A stretch of 64,000 bases of DNA. Origin: Sycobia sp. Sy_11. Taxonomy: Eukaryota; Arthropoda; Insecta; Hymenoptera; Epichrysomallidae. The stretch is taken from contig JACCIC010000036.1 in the NCBI GenBank assembly GCA_018907035.1, forward strand, positions 2,327,501-2,391,500, in the 5' to 3' direction. Below the pieces are notes generated by a model. It was not told the origin of the DNA and did no database searches. It worked only from the letters and a program-made list of their open reading frames with translations. Shown here piece after piece: positions 12,913 through 26,060 of the stretch; the first letter of the stretch is position 1; the number at the start of each line of letters is the position of its first letter. Both the position numbers and the translations under genes were made by a program.

Positions 12913-14914
12913 TTATCCCGTACAAATTTTATTTGGAAGCAAAAATATTGTCTAGAATTTTTTAATGAATTTCTATCAGAGCTATCAAGTTTGGTAATAC
13001 GAGGTTTCGTTTTAATTGATTTTTTTTTAACTTTTGATCTAATCATTCGATTGCCATGAAATTTTACATGTATCCTTCAAATATTACATATCTTTAAAAA
13101 TTATAGAAATTTTTATTTCTCGTCCGTCTATATATTAAACTCGAGACTTATTAAACAAAGCAGTGTATGGTTTCTACTGGAGACGTTTGATGAACCCAAA
13201 ATATACGGGCATTTTAGATTCAAGGAGCGAAAGCTTATGATAATGGAAAATCCCCCTTAAGAATAGATTATGCGAGGTTTTAGGCGAGATTCTGTGAGAA
13301 GAAGTTTAAAATGCTGTTTGGGTCTTTTTGCAGAGGAGCTTTAAGGTCTCGGCTAGCTAGTGAGTATTGACGCATCTCTATAAGGCCCTGTGGTACTGCT
13401 TCGAACGCAGCTATACGCCACTCGACATTATTTAGTGTAATATGTTCACCGTAAATTTAAATATTTATATATCATGTCAGAACCAAGCTTTTTCATTTTA
13501 GTCAAATAGAAATCTCAAAAATAGAACATTATTTTATCAATAACATATTGATTAATTACGGTCGTGGTTTCCCAATGGCTTGGGTTCGCTTTTCAAATGT
13601 TTTTTATTTGTCTTTGCTAGTCTTTTGGCTATCGAAAAAGAACTGACTATATATTTTATACACATGAGAATATATAGTTTGTTATTATCTCGTTTCTTAA
13701 AATGATCGAGCAAAAGGTCTCAGGATGGCAGATTCACGTAGATTTTACTTCGAAAACGGTTGCAAATCCTGACGTTTGACGTCTGCCGAGAATAACTGAG
13801 ACTCTCTAACCTGTATCCTGGACTATTCGTAGTGGAAAATTCATCGGCATTGGTCTTCGGTGAAAAATAATCGTTACAATACTTATAAATATCTACCTGA
13901 CTTGGAAAACTACCAAATAAAATATATACTGATCTAATATAGATGAAATCCTTTATATCTTTTAGAAGGGACAGAGGGTATGTACTTTAAATAACTAGAA
14001 CATATTCACGACGACGTATATGGCTATTTATATATAATATAAATAGCTTCATTAATGGTATTAAAATTCATACATGATTTCTTTGCTCTAATTATATTGA
14101 AAATGAGAAGTATGTTAAAAAGATAGTTAAACGTATATGGCATATTTGCATTTTTTTAATGCACAAATTGTATTTTAAACGCTAGCGTATAAGAATCTCG
14201 ATTGTATCGTAAACATGCAAATTCCGCGGCTTATCGGCCAAACGCAGTTTTGCTTAAGCATTTCATAATACGGCCCTCAACCCTTTGGCCTCGAAGAAGG
14301 GTGAGAATAATTTTCTGTTTATCGTTTACGACGGTTCATTGCTCGTGTTACAAAAATAATCCAGAAGATGAATAATATAAATATTGTGATGCATAGATTT
14401 TGATTCCGCACATTATCTGATATAATAAGAGATCTTTTCATCTCCAAAAGATTCCTTAATCGTTGTATTATAAACTAATAATATTCTTACCGGACTCTCC
14501 AGTCGCATAACTGCAATAGATTGAAAACATTCTTGGAATTCATCTTTATTAGGTTACTAGCTCAAGAATTGTAATGCAAGATATATCGATTTTACATTAC
14601 GTCCATCGTACACTACCACCTCCTTCCAACACTACGCACATGTATCAATATCAGACCAACATAATCATCGTCTAATTATGCTCTTTATTGACAGTCAAAA
14701 ACGCGTGAAGAAATCATACATTTTCATTAAAATCTTTTTGATTTGCTGATGTAAAATTAAATGACCTCGTCTAAATAATCTTTTTTTTGTTTTAAAAAAG
14801 ATAAAAAATAAAAGAAAATAAGACATAATGAATGAATTTCCCTTTTAAAATCCGCCCATTAATTAGTACACGAAAGTGCACTTTCTTAATCAAACACGAT
14901 TTAACCAGAAGCTA
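12913..14914. other. AT-rich spacer with one Pol III-like box pair
   Basis: No coding exon seen. At 13345-13425 a GGCTAGCTAGTGAG segment and a GCTTCGAACGC segment are spaced like an A-box and B-box. The sequence does not fold as a tRNA by eye, so no RNA gene is called. Confidence 0.4.
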
Positions 14915-15240
14915 TGTGACTGGCCGATGTGTAAGTCGGTGATTTTACGGGCGAAGCGGAGTTGAGCCCGGTAGGGAGAGCAGGGAGCACCAGTGTGGCT
15001 TAGACAGAGACTTGGGGCGTGTGCCTCGCGGACGTGTCCTCGTAGCACGTCGGCGAGCCAACTGTCATTGCGCTAGATAAGAGCGAGCGGGTAATTACTT
15101 AAGGGGCAAGCGGTGCTATTCCCCCACACAGGGCAGTCGAGTTCGCGGAAGCGCGTGTTTTCCGCCGCTAATCGATGATAAGATTTGCGCGTTGTAGTCA
15201 AAGACGCTCCATGTCTCCGCAGATGTGTAATACAGACTAT
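14915..15240. other. GC-rich island, possible regulatory element or exon
   Basis: About 300 bp of balanced to high GC in an AT-rich setting, with several CpG runs and GATAAG-type sites (for example ctagataagag at about 15073). Open frames are short and unrecognised. Such islands often mark promoters or conserved regulatory DNA in AT-rich insect genomes, but nothing here proves it. Confidence 0.3.
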
Positions 15241-15488
15241 ATGCGATAAATATTAATGACTTATTATATCCAGTATTTTTATCAATTTTTTTTATGATTA
15301 AAAATGGAACAATCAAGCGCGGATGCGAGAGGATTGAGATTTCTTAACGGACAGAAAACGATGGACATGCTCATTCAGAATACATATATGAGAGATAATA
15401 AAGGAGTCCTGCAGCTAGAGATTTTGAAATAAATACAAGACGACCATCTGAACTAATCACGCTGAAATTTTGGTCTATTAATTTTTAG

Positions 15489-16110
15489 CTAGGTCAGTTA
15501 TAAAGCTATTAACACATTCGCTGCGCGATAATATAGAGACGCTGAATGACGATCTGATGTAACTAGAGAAAGGCTATTTTCTCCAATAATCCATGTTTCA
15601 TCCATGTTTAAATTAATAATATGTGACAAATAACTTATGTTACAAAAATTTAATGACAGATATATATTTCTATCAATAATGATTACTGAAATTAAATATA
15701 TCCTTTTGCTTCCTTTATTTTATGATAGTGTCGTGTTCAGCAGGTTATATTTAATTCAAATCCATTTCTACTTATAATTCTTTCGACTAATACTGTAAAT
15801 TAAGTGGTCTGATAAACATGTATTAATAGAAAGAAGTATAAGTAGAAATGGATTTGAATTAAATATAACCTACTGAACACGACACTATCGTGAAATAAAG
15901 GAAGCAAAAGGATATATTTAATTTCAGTAATCATTATTGATAAAATATATATCTGACATTAAATTTGTCACTAACATAAATTATTTGTCACATATTATCA
16001 ATTTAAACATGGATTATTGGAGAAAATAGTGTTTACTTACATCAGATCGTGATTCAGCGTCTCTATATTAGCGCGCAGCGAATGTGATTATAGCTTTATA
16101 ACTAACCTAG
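15489..16110. repeat. Foldback element: 300-bp inverted repeats around a 30-bp loop
   Basis: The left arm (15489-15791) is matched in reverse complement by the right arm (15822-16110), leaving only about 30 bp (15792-15821) between. Matching landmarks include ctaggt.agttataaagctat at the outer ends, cacattcgctgcgcg, atatagagacgctgaat, gatctgatgtaa, cctttattt.atgatagtgtcg, and ccatttctacttata next to the loop. Mismatches are scattered single bases plus a few small gaps. No open frame lies inside. It could be a foldback-type MITE with arms spanning almost the whole element, or a transcribed hairpin. No clear target-site duplication is visible. Confidence 0.85.
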
Positions 16111-17585
16111 ACTTAGACCTTAGACTATATTTTGCAATTAATATTATATATAATTTTACATTTTTAGTTTTCAGTAGAGAATCGAGAAAACAATAAAATG
16201 GTTAAACTTGTTTTATAAATAAATATATACTTCAATTTTATGCTGAAATAGGTCATATCGAATTGAAGTACATGAATGATTCTGCAGTTTTGATTTCAGA
16301 TTTGTATCATTTATCAAAATACAAATTTTCATAGAAGATAAACCATTTTAATAGGAATTTAATTTTTATTATTACAGCTAACTCCTTTGATATACATACA
16401 TATGAAAAAGATAAATGTTTAATAATCTCAAAATAACATACGCGGTAGTTCCAAAATAGGACAAAATCATATAAATATTATTTCAATGGTTTATACGAAA
16501 TTAATTTAACCGGATAATACAAATGAAAAATATCAATACTCCAAGCTTGAGTAGTTATTAAACAGTTAATAATAATATAGGTCTAGCCTAGTTTTCATCT
16601 TCTCAAAGAAAACCTGTATGAGTGATTTAACAGAGAAGATTTTTTTTCTTCGAAAATTATCAACAATGCAAAATTTATTGCCTGAGAAAAACTTTTGAGA
16701 AGAGAGAGAGTTGGTCTAGTGTAATTGAAATCATACGATCCTCTATAGATACGTTTATAGAGTCAATATTATTATCTAGTACTGTAACTGAGAAGTCTAC
16801 TATTATAAGAACTATGTAAATTTTTATTATTCGAATATATGTATCGAATTATTAGATTTTTCAAAATTCCATTTTCTTATATAATAAAATAATTTTTATA
16901 TCATAAAAGAGCTTTCCTATAAAGGAATTCATAACATTGTTGATCATAGAAAATTTAAAATATATCATTTATACTACAATATTGCTTACATACTAATAGA
17001 AAACTAATTTTATTGGACTTTATATTGACTTAAAGTAAGAAATGAAACGGACAGTAGGCATATAAGAATATATTTATAATTTATTTTATGCTACTACTTA
17101 AACAATTAAAGTTTATTACCACGCTTTTGCTCCTTAAATATTCCGAAATTTAAATGGCGGTTTATTTAAATTCTGTTTATAAATATTTGATGAAAAAAGA
17201 TCTTCGGTATCTTTAAAAAATTATAAAGGCTAATATTGGCTACATTTATTTAACTTATAAATGAATAATTAATGAAATTTTGAGCATTAGAATATTATCG
17301 GTATAATTGTTATAATTATTTGAACAATAACTATTACAGCCTTATTCAAAACATGCATATGCCAATCAATATTAATAAATAAGGAAATTTTATAGAGTGA
17401 GAGCGATATACATTCCAGCATTAAAATTGCTTGCTCGTTAAAAAGAAAAATAATGAACCGGAATAATTCGAATTCAAAGTTGAGTTTATATATTCTCCGC
17501 CCTTCAATATTGCCATTTAATTCGTTTAAATACCTAATAAAGATCTTGAAAGGATGATATTAATAATAAAATCACGCCTATTTAT
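16111..17585. other. AT-rich spacer, no gene seen
   Basis: No open frame or repeat of note. Confidence 0.55.
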
Positions 17586-17880
17586 CTTACTAATGCATCC
17601 GGCCAGTCGCAGGAAAACAAACAGTGAATCATTCCAATGAGCGGACCGCGTGAAAGATTTACGATATTGATCCGGAAAATATTGACATTCTTGCCCCACG
17701 ACCTCGCGCCCGAGTTAATTTATTTCGTCCAAGCGAATATTATAGCCTTCGGATTTATATATAGATGAACGGTGTGTCTGGGTAAAAAGTCCGTTGGAAC
17801 CTAGACGCGCACATCCTGGTCCACGCATCATCGAACACGAGCAGACTAATAATGAATATTCCCTTTACAGATTGTAAGCT
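17586..17880. other. GC-richer block, unassigned
   Basis: About 290 bp of mixed, higher-GC sequence including gaccgcgtgaaag, gccccacgacctcgcgcccg and a terminal pyrimidine run before acag at about 17869. No frame reads through it. It may be a conserved non-coding element. Confidence 0.2.
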
Positions 17881-19184
17881 TGATTGTTGACTATCCGAAC
17901 GGGGCGGCCCTTTTGTTTTTAGTGATAATTTTTACACAACGTTTTATAACAACGTAGAATACTTTCTTACTTTGTGTGATTAAATCCCAATATTTTGGAA
18001 TATCACATTTATGCATGACTTTTTGATGAACGTGTTTTAATTAGTTTATTTAATACCTAAATAAATACCTTTTTTACCACCTAATTACGTTCAATTTTTG
18101 AAAAATTAAACAAAAAATTTCAGCCTTTGATTATAAGGTTCTATTAGATAGACAAATACAAATCTGCTCTTCGATTTCTGAAAATTTTATTTTTATTAGA
18201 AATTAGAAAATAATAAAATCATTGTCTACCAAATTTTAAGATACAAATAGTCATTAGGATTTTTTTTCTTTTTAAAAATTAAGTGTGCTCATATCGTACT
18301 AAGGTTCTTTAAATGTAGATTTTAAATAATAATTTAACTTTATTTATGCAAATATCTAATTACATTTTTATGTTAATAAATCAACCAGTTCATAGTCCAA
18401 ATAACTTTTTCAATATCGCATTTATCAATGGCAGCTGCAGGTTTCTTTTTGCTTGCAACAGAGATTGCGGACGAAAATGGTAAGATATCTCCTTGTGGAA
18501 AACGAGTTAATTCAATTTCTATTTCGGTGATATTTTAAAAGTTAAGTAAGAAAACATGAACATAGATCAAGTTATATTATAAAAAAAAATTATAATCTTT
18601 AATTGATGCTGTTTGCGTATGAATTAAAACATTGATTCGATTCCTTTCGGAACATAAAAGCATTAAATATTGTCCCGTAAATCGTTATAAATTGTATTCG
18701 AGGAACTGATCTTTTTATATATTCATAACAATCTTTTTAATGTTAAACTAATAAATTTGGTAAAGAATAAAAGTAACCTTCACAAGTAAAGATTTTTATA
18801 TAATACTATAATGTTTAGTAAATGATCTTTATCCATTTTAGAAGAATTTTAAGATTAATCTTGATTAAAGTTTCAAATAAGCTATACGTTAAAATTAATT
18901 CTAACATTTTGGTATATAAATGGAAAAATATTAACTAACTGTACTGGTATTTTTCAGTAGATTTCATTAAGAAATAATATGTTTTTTCAATAATACGATA
19001 AAATAATCAACTTTAACAGAATAACTTGATAAAGTTGGCAATTTATTCCGCTCAAAGCCAGTCAAAGGACTCTACTATATGTTACAGTTACGCGTTATCT
19101 AACTTTGCAAATTTATTCTGTTAAAGCTAATCGTTTTATTGGGAAAGAGTAATTTACCTTGTGTTTTCAATATCATAACTTGAT

Positions 19185-19186
<2 letters not shown>
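17881..19186. other. AT-rich spacer with one signal-like mini frame
   Basis: Mostly featureless. At 18428-18479 an ATG opens a 17-residue mini frame (MAAAGFFLLATEIADEN) that runs into a good donor-like GGTAAGA at 18479-18485. No matching downstream exon was found, so it is not called as a gene. Confidence 0.4.

Positions 19187-19218
<32 letters not shown>
19187..19218. repeat. (TA)n microsatellite
   Basis: Pure TA tract. Confidence 0.9.
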
Positions 19219-19219
<1 letters not shown>

Positions 19220-19659
19220 TTTTTTAAAAAAATTTTATGTTACTTTTATAAAATATCAATTTACCATGTGGAAACTGTCATTTGCTTTTATAATATTTGT
19301 TGAAGATTGATCATTTAGCCAATAACTCCATTTATCTTTAATTATTTTTTTATTGCAATTATTTCATAACATTATAATTAAAAATACATAAATCTAAATT
19401 ATTTCGTTAAGATTGCATAAGTGCCATAATCAAAATTATTGGTATCCGCGTAATCAAACTATAACAATAAGTATAATATACGTTTTTATCAAGTGTATTT
19501 TATTAAGTGCTTTTATCAAGCATGTTGGAAAAATAATTTTTTACATTAAAAGTAAAACAGTACTGACACTTGGAAATGGAAAATCGAGCTATCCAGTTTT
19601 AAAGATTTGTAATGAAAATTATATAGTTTCCTAAAAACATCACATATATGTATTAATTT

Positions 19660-20100
19660 TCCAATTTTTGATACTCCTCCGATCACTATAATATGGCTCC
19701 AGATATATTATCTCGCAATATCAGCCATGCTTTAAACCTGCCCGGAAACAACGGATCTCCTTGCCTCACTCGCCCCCCCTTCGTCGCCTCAAGCTGCGCC
19801 CCCACCTGAGAGATTTAATTCGACGATCGACGCTCTCGGGTTGGAAATCCATTTCCATACATCGGAAAATCGATAAGACGGGCGAGCACGCGTCCGCGCT
19901 TTAAAATTTAAATTCCGACATAAGAAAACGAAAGACTCAGAGTGCCGACTCGGCGCCACCTTGCCATATTGATATTATATATTATCCAGATATACAAGAG
20001 CATCTTCATGACTTCCCAATTTTTCTCGACCCAACGAAGCCGAGAATAAGAAGGCTACACACACACACGCGCGCGCGCGCGCACGTTATTATTATTGGCG
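19660..20100. other. GC-richer block with (AC/GC)n run
   Basis: CpG-containing sequence (for example tcgacgatcgacgctctcgg and gagtgccgactcggcgcc) ending in a (AC)n(GC)n run at about 20060-20082. A frame continuing from here (20265-20732, 155 codons) has no recognisable domain and no codon signature I can trust. I leave it uncalled. Confidence 0.25.
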
Positions 20101-20846
20101 GTCTCATTTCAATGCTCAATGCTGTCGTTGAACAGGCGGCACAGTTATTATGTGGACTTTATGTATGTATCAATTATTAAAATAATATTTTCCACCTTGG
20201 CAGCAAAGGTCGACAAAATCCGTCGTTGGCACGCACCGGCAAAACTAAATAATCGACATATAATTTGCACCTGCAATTTGTTCGCTTTGTATCGACAAAG
20301 ACGTATATGTATACAATAAATATAATTGCGTTAATAGAGCTTCAGCCAATATTCAATGCATTTCTGTTTCATTTTACCGTCGGCACAATGTATACGTCAA
20401 TACGGATTCGCGATTCTGGCTCGCTACCGTCCATGATTTTGCTAGCTTTTAGATCTACTAACGGTGCGATATCGGAGATATACGTATACACCGAAAGCAC
20501 GTTTCATCGGCATTTCGCTATCTTAAAAATCATAATAATAATATATGAAGAAACTAACCGCGTGTTTATCTGCAGCACCTTTGGAGACGATGCAAAAAAA
20601 ATCATGCATATTATCGTTCATTTGAAGAGGATAATTTTGTTCCATAAAATAATCCAAATAGAGCTCACAGAGTTTCGTTGGAAGGAAACGTCAATTATAA
20701 GAACAAATGCAGATATTATAATTAGTTCTTAATAATTAATAGGGGGAACAAGTAGATTTCTTTGGATATCGAAAACGTTTGTAGTGACAAGCCTATAAGT
20801 CGAGAATAACTTTATTTTCTCACTAATTCTCCCCCGTAACCCCCTT

Positions 20847-20850
<4 letters not shown>

Positions 20851-20897
<47 letters not shown>
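20851..20897. repeat. (TC)n microsatellite
   Basis: Uninterrupted TC tract. Confidence 0.95.
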
Positions 20898-20900
<3 letters not shown>

Positions 20901-23820
20901 CGGTTACTCGCTCTCTGTCTTTGTTTCTGTCTCTGCATGCTTAAAAAATTCAAACGGCATTCAAAAGAACTAGACAGATATTGGTGCAATAAGAATCTAA
21001 GACCAAATTTTCAGCATTCGCCAATTTAAATTAAGCTCGGCCAATTTAAGAATCACATCAAAATTCCTCTTTACTCTTTATGTTTAAAATGATCATTCGT
21101 GGAGTAGCTCTTCTAATGGCAAATATAACTTTATTGACAGAATTAATCTGTCTTCATGTATCTGAAAAAATTTTTATTGTATCAGATCAATGTAAAAATA
21201 TTGATTAAATGATAAATAACAAGAATATATTCACTCCATTGTGTAATTAAATTCGTGTACAATTATACATGTACATCGAAAGACATATTTAACGGCTGAT
21301 TATAGATCCGGATTAATTAAACAGATTTAAATTTGAATTTATATCAGATCTTCATGTTATGTTTAGATTATTTTACATCAAAGTGAAGTAGTGCATAGTG
21401 GCACAATTGAGGAACTTTAAGCGTTAGAATTAGCTATTCTAAGTATCGTTTTTAAATAAATTTTATTCAATTTTCTGATCGAAAGTAGAGATATTCTCTT
21501 TATAATTTAAAAAACACGGCCATAGAATACAGGTCCAAAACTCCTATAAGAGTGATATTCACTCTTAGCGAAGTCCAGAAGTTTCCAATAATAATCCTCG
21601 AAATGATAGCACCTTGGACATATGTACACATTATGAAATGGACGAAGCTAACCACCAACTCGACCACGACAGACTCACCTCGGTTGGAAAAGTCAAAAGT
21701 GGTAAAACGTCTATTGCGAAAAGTTTAAATTGAATTTTTGCTCTGAAATAAGATTGACAGAATGTCTCGGACAGAAATAGGGCATAAAATTTATGAAATA
21801 TTTTATAAATAATAAAATAATAAAAATATTTTTATAAAATTAATTTTCACTTAAACTATAAATTTATGTGATTTTAAAAGTAAATTTAAAATACTTAAAT
21901 AACTTCCAAATCTTTAAAATAAATAATCTTTGTAACAAATTTTGTATATTATAAAATATATAACAATATGTTAAAATAAAAATATATATTTTTTTACAAT
22001 TTCCATTCGATTTATCCTATAGTTTTCAAAAAATCAAAATAATTCAATAACTAATGTTAAGATATTCTGCAGACTCAATGTTATAATCTAGAATCGTTTG
22101 CATTTCAATGTAACAGAAATTCAATACAAATTTTTTTCGAAAATTTCATACATTTTTTTAAAATACACCATATCTTTTACAATAATTAAAATGTACTCTA
22201 GATCAGATCCATCGAAACTGAGAAAGCTTTATGACAAACTTATCAATTAGATCGTTTTAGAATTTTGTATTTTAATTGATCCTTGTTAAACATAAAAGTC
22301 AAACATTAAGCTTGAATCATAAATTTTCTGAGCTTAATCGATGAACATCGTTAGATAAAAGTTCTTTGCAAGATGTTTGTATATATGAAACATATCTTAA
22401 AGGTTGAAATTAACGTTCACATGGCCAAAAAGAGCTTGCAACGAATCGTTCAGGTTAAAATTTTAATGTCCAATGAAGAAATGTTTTTCAATATTTGCAT
22501 ATGAAAAAATGCTATAAGAAGCAAATTATCGAAAATTCAAATAATATAGAGGGAATAAATTCGATAACTCGTTCTACAATTGTGTGATAAAAAAAGAACG
22601 ATGTTGCTATGAGTGATATAGTAATAAAAATATCATTGTATATTATTTGACTAATATATGAAAGGATTATGAAGGAGACCAGAATCGACGAAATTGCAGC
22701 TCTTTACCACTCACTTGCATTAGCGATGGAAACTGCGATACCCTGTCTATTTTTTTCTACTTTTCCATTACCTTTTCTATTTGCAGGCATTTGAGTTCGT
22801 TTAATCCTGGATTTGTTAAATAACTCTTTTATTTAAACTAAATTTATATGTCGGTGAACAGAACTTTCTTCTGTATAAAGTTGACACGACAAAAGAATAA
22901 CAAACTTTTTAAGTACTTTTTATACACCAAAGCTGGAAATACATCTCACCTTATTATCCGATTTACTCGTAATGTTCCTCTAAAGACTTGCTGCAACATA
23001 TTCTTTGCTTAAAAATTCAAAAACCGTGTATTATATACAACTAAGACCTTCAACTGCATAGTTTTGAAAAAGAAATTGTTGAAAACATTTTCAACAAGTA
23101 AAAATCAATGCAACGGTTTTATAAAATATTATTATTATTATTTTATAGAATAAAGGATTTTATAAAATAATTAATTGTTCGATTTTGAACTATGAAATTT
23201 TTTTAGTTAAACTCGACTAGTTATTATTAGGAACATTGTTCCTAATGGAATTTATTTATGAAATGATGGTAATGTTCTTTTATTTTAATACTTTATCAAT
23301 ATGTTAGTAAAGGAATAAAAAAGTTCAAATTGTAACTTCCAATCTTTAATTTCGTCGAACAATAATAGTAGCGTTAATTAGTATATTGTTGTTTAACTAC
23401 AAGTGTTCGATGAAACATTTGAAGCACTTTTATCTACATTAAAAGTATCGATCGCTTTCTTAATACAGTCTATATAAATCAATGCTATTAAATAAGCCTC
23501 TATAGTCGATTATACATGTATATATATATACTTTTTTACGGAAATGATAATACAATAAAAAGACAATACGAATAAAGTTCATAAGGTATTAATTGCTATA
23601 CATTCGAATTTGAAATCAAACCACTGCTATAAAACAGTCAACAATTCACTGTTTACCCAAAATGATTGTAATTTACGTTATAATAACAGTGAAATATTCA
23701 CCCTTTTTCCATTGATGATTTCACTGTTCTTTAGCAGTGGCAAGATTTTTGTTATTTTAACTTTAGGCAGAAAAATTTTCTTTAATAACTCTTTTTCGAA
23801 ATTCAAACATTAAAAAAAAG
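20898..23820. other. AT-rich spacer, no gene seen
   Basis: No exon recognised. Two small perfect hairpins lie at 23076-23097 (ttgttgaaaa, 2-nt loop) and about 23228-23248 (attaggaac, 3-nt loop). They are too short to be called RNA genes. Confidence 0.5.
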
Positions 23821-23829
23821 AAAAATAAA

Positions 23830-24172
23830 GAAATGAGGAAAAGAAGAAGCCCATCAATGAACGCGTCCGGCGATAGGAATCACGGAAAAAAGCATCAGGC
23901 TCAGGGGGATAACGATCGCACCCCCCTCCCCGACCCGCGGCGGTCTCAAGGACTCCGAGTAGCGCCCGCGCGTCGGAGGGGCAAGGAGAAACGGTCATCG
24001 TTTAGTCGGCCCCGCGAGCGAAGGTCTGCACGCGCGCGCAGCGCAACTCCGATGTTCGCATGTCGGGAGCCAGTTAACAATACCGAGGTCTGCATTTATG
24101 AATAAAAGCCAGCCGTGGAAGCGGTGGGTGTGCGCTGCAGACGGGTGGAGAGGGAGAGAGAAAAGGTGGGTG

Positions 24173-24178
<6 letters not shown>
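23830..24178. other. GC-rich block preceding (GA)n
   Basis: CpG-rich sequence (for example cgacccgcggcggtctc) that runs into the GA tract. Open frames on both strands are Arg/Ser/Pro-rich because of composition and match nothing known. Confidence 0.25.

Positions 24179-24237
<59 letters not shown>
24179..24237. repeat. (GA)n microsatellite
   Basis: About 29 GA units. The frames across it are Glu/Arg or Ser/Leu repeats only. Confidence 0.95.
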
Positions 24238-24239
<2 letters not shown>

Positions 24240-24399
24240 GAGAGGGAGAGAGAAAGCTAAGGTCACAGACAATGAACCTTGTTCCAGTTCAGGGCCTTGC
24301 ATTGAACCGCCGGTTGCTCGGGACTGATAACTTCTCAGGTGTATGTTTTGATGGTATATATATATATAGTCGGGGTTCTGTATTACTCGTATTGTAGCT

Positions 24400-25340
24400 G
24401 TTACGTAAGATTGTTGTGTAAAAATATAATAAATGCATAAATCCGCTTTATACTGGCCAGATAGTTAGAGCGATACGCTATTTTCAATAAATATTTAGTA
24501 AAAGAAAATATAGAAAAAAAACATAGTTGTACTAATTTGCAGCATAATTACATAATTAATAAAATACAACTACTATAATAATCGATAATTATCAAGTAAA
24601 CAAAATTTTTTATCTTCAAAAACTTTTTTGTCTTTATAAACAGCGAATAAAAAAATTATATTTAATAAAATATTGATTGCCGTATGGAAATCATTATCCA
24701 TTAAAACTGAAAATATAGTTGAAAATAAGTAATCTGCACTGTAGTTATGATTAACCCATAGTCTTGCCTTATCAAAACAACTACAAACAAATGTTATTAT
24801 TTAATTTATATAATTGACTAAATATATATTTGCATTTATCATAATGTATCAATCGAGTAATCCTGATATCAAAGTTTGTCGTTAATAAAACTCAAGAAGC
24901 TATTCTTTATTCTCTTCGATCATTCATTAGAATATAATTTATATATACAAATGAATATATGCAATTTTCTTAAGGTGTAATGAACATTAATTAAATAAAT
25001 GAATATATCGAAAAATTAAGTTACTAAAAGCGCATCGGAAAAACTATTTCCAAAAGCACGCGTAAAAAGAAACGATGCAATGTTTAGAAAAATAAAAGCT
25101 GAAAATGAAAAAATTTCAAGTATAGATAAATAGAAGCATATAACTTAATAATCATTGACTCTTGAATATCCTGATTTTACTTCATGGAGGTTGCTTCATG
25201 TTAAACGATTTCTGTTCATTATTAGTTTTTTTAATAGATTAAAGATACTGAAGCTCTACTAATTAAGCCGATTTAACATTCAATAATAAGAAAAATGACC
25301 AGAAAATAAATAGGATGCCTCTGATCTCAATATCTATTAG
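24400..25340. other. AT-rich spacer, no gene seen
   Basis: Nothing recognisable. Confidence 0.55.
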
Positions 25341-25387
25341 GATATATTTATGCATCCATTTATTTCCTCGAAAAGTATATTATATAC

Positions 25388-25480
25388 GGAATTCTACCGC
25401 CCTCTCCAGCATCTTCAAACAAATCAGCACTGGAGAGAGTTTTCTCTTACGTTAAGTACGAGCGGTATGGAAAATTCTGC
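25388..25480 (+). pseudogene. hAT-like transposase C-terminal fossil
   Basis: In the frame starting at 25391 the sequence reads ILPPSPASSNKSALERVFS. This resembles the start of the hAT C-terminal dimerisation region, where a P-x-S-S segment is followed by ERVFS. The similarity then fades, and a different frame continues to about 25541. No other hAT landmark (zinc finger, catalytic residues, terminal repeats) is visible, so this is a short relic at best. Confidence 0.4.
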
Positions 25481-25559
25481 AATCAAACTAAGGACGATAT
25501 ATATCCCATATCGTACAAAAAGCATGCAGAGGAAAGAGTGAAACTCCCGCATTACTCTC

Positions 25560-25640
25560 TAGAAGAAAAAGAAAAAGCAGAAGAAGAAGAAGAAGAACAG
25601 TAACAACAAGAACAATAACGACAACAACAACAACAACAGA
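25560..25640. repeat. Compound (GAA)n and (AAC)n trinucleotide repeat
   Basis: Imperfect GAA/AGA units are followed by AAC units interrupted by point changes. Confidence 0.8.
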
Positions 25641-25703
25641 TCGATAAGGTGTATAGAGTCGTGGTTTACCTACGCTCCGCGTGTATTGAACCTATAATAT
25701 ATA

Positions 25704-25722
25704 TACATACATACATACATAC
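25704..25722. repeat. (ATAC)n short tandem repeat
   Basis: Four to five ATAC units. Confidence 0.8.
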
Positions 25723-25744
25723 CGATAGTTATCTATTTTTATCT

Positions 25745-26060
25745 ATATAGTTATCTATCAGCTTTTTCATCGACAGGCGGAATCGAAAGTCTTTGAAAAG
25801 CGAAGAAACGAAGAAATTGCGTGCTGATATCGTCCGTGTACATAATGCTGTGTGGACCCGTGACAGCGCCGAGATAGCGCGAAAAAGCGTCTATTACGTA
25901 CGCACCAGCTCTAATGTCATCAGCTCTTCCTCTCACCTCCCAACCTCCCCCTCCCCCCTTTCTCTTTGGCCTTGACATTGAGTACACGTCTTTCACTTAG
26001 CTCTACCATATTCGCGATCTATGTGAGGAAAGGAGAGGGAATAGTGGGAGACAGGAGCCG
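25745..26060. other. GC-richer block, unassigned
   Basis: Mixed-composition sequence with a pyrimidine-rich run at about 25925-25970. Open frames exist on both strands (25793-25975 and its complement) but neither resembles a known protein. Confidence 0.2.

Noticed and set aside
20095..20732. Open frames of 74 and 155 codons on the + strand
   Set aside because: No recognisable motif, part of the first frame lacks an ATG, and composition gives no coding signal I trust.
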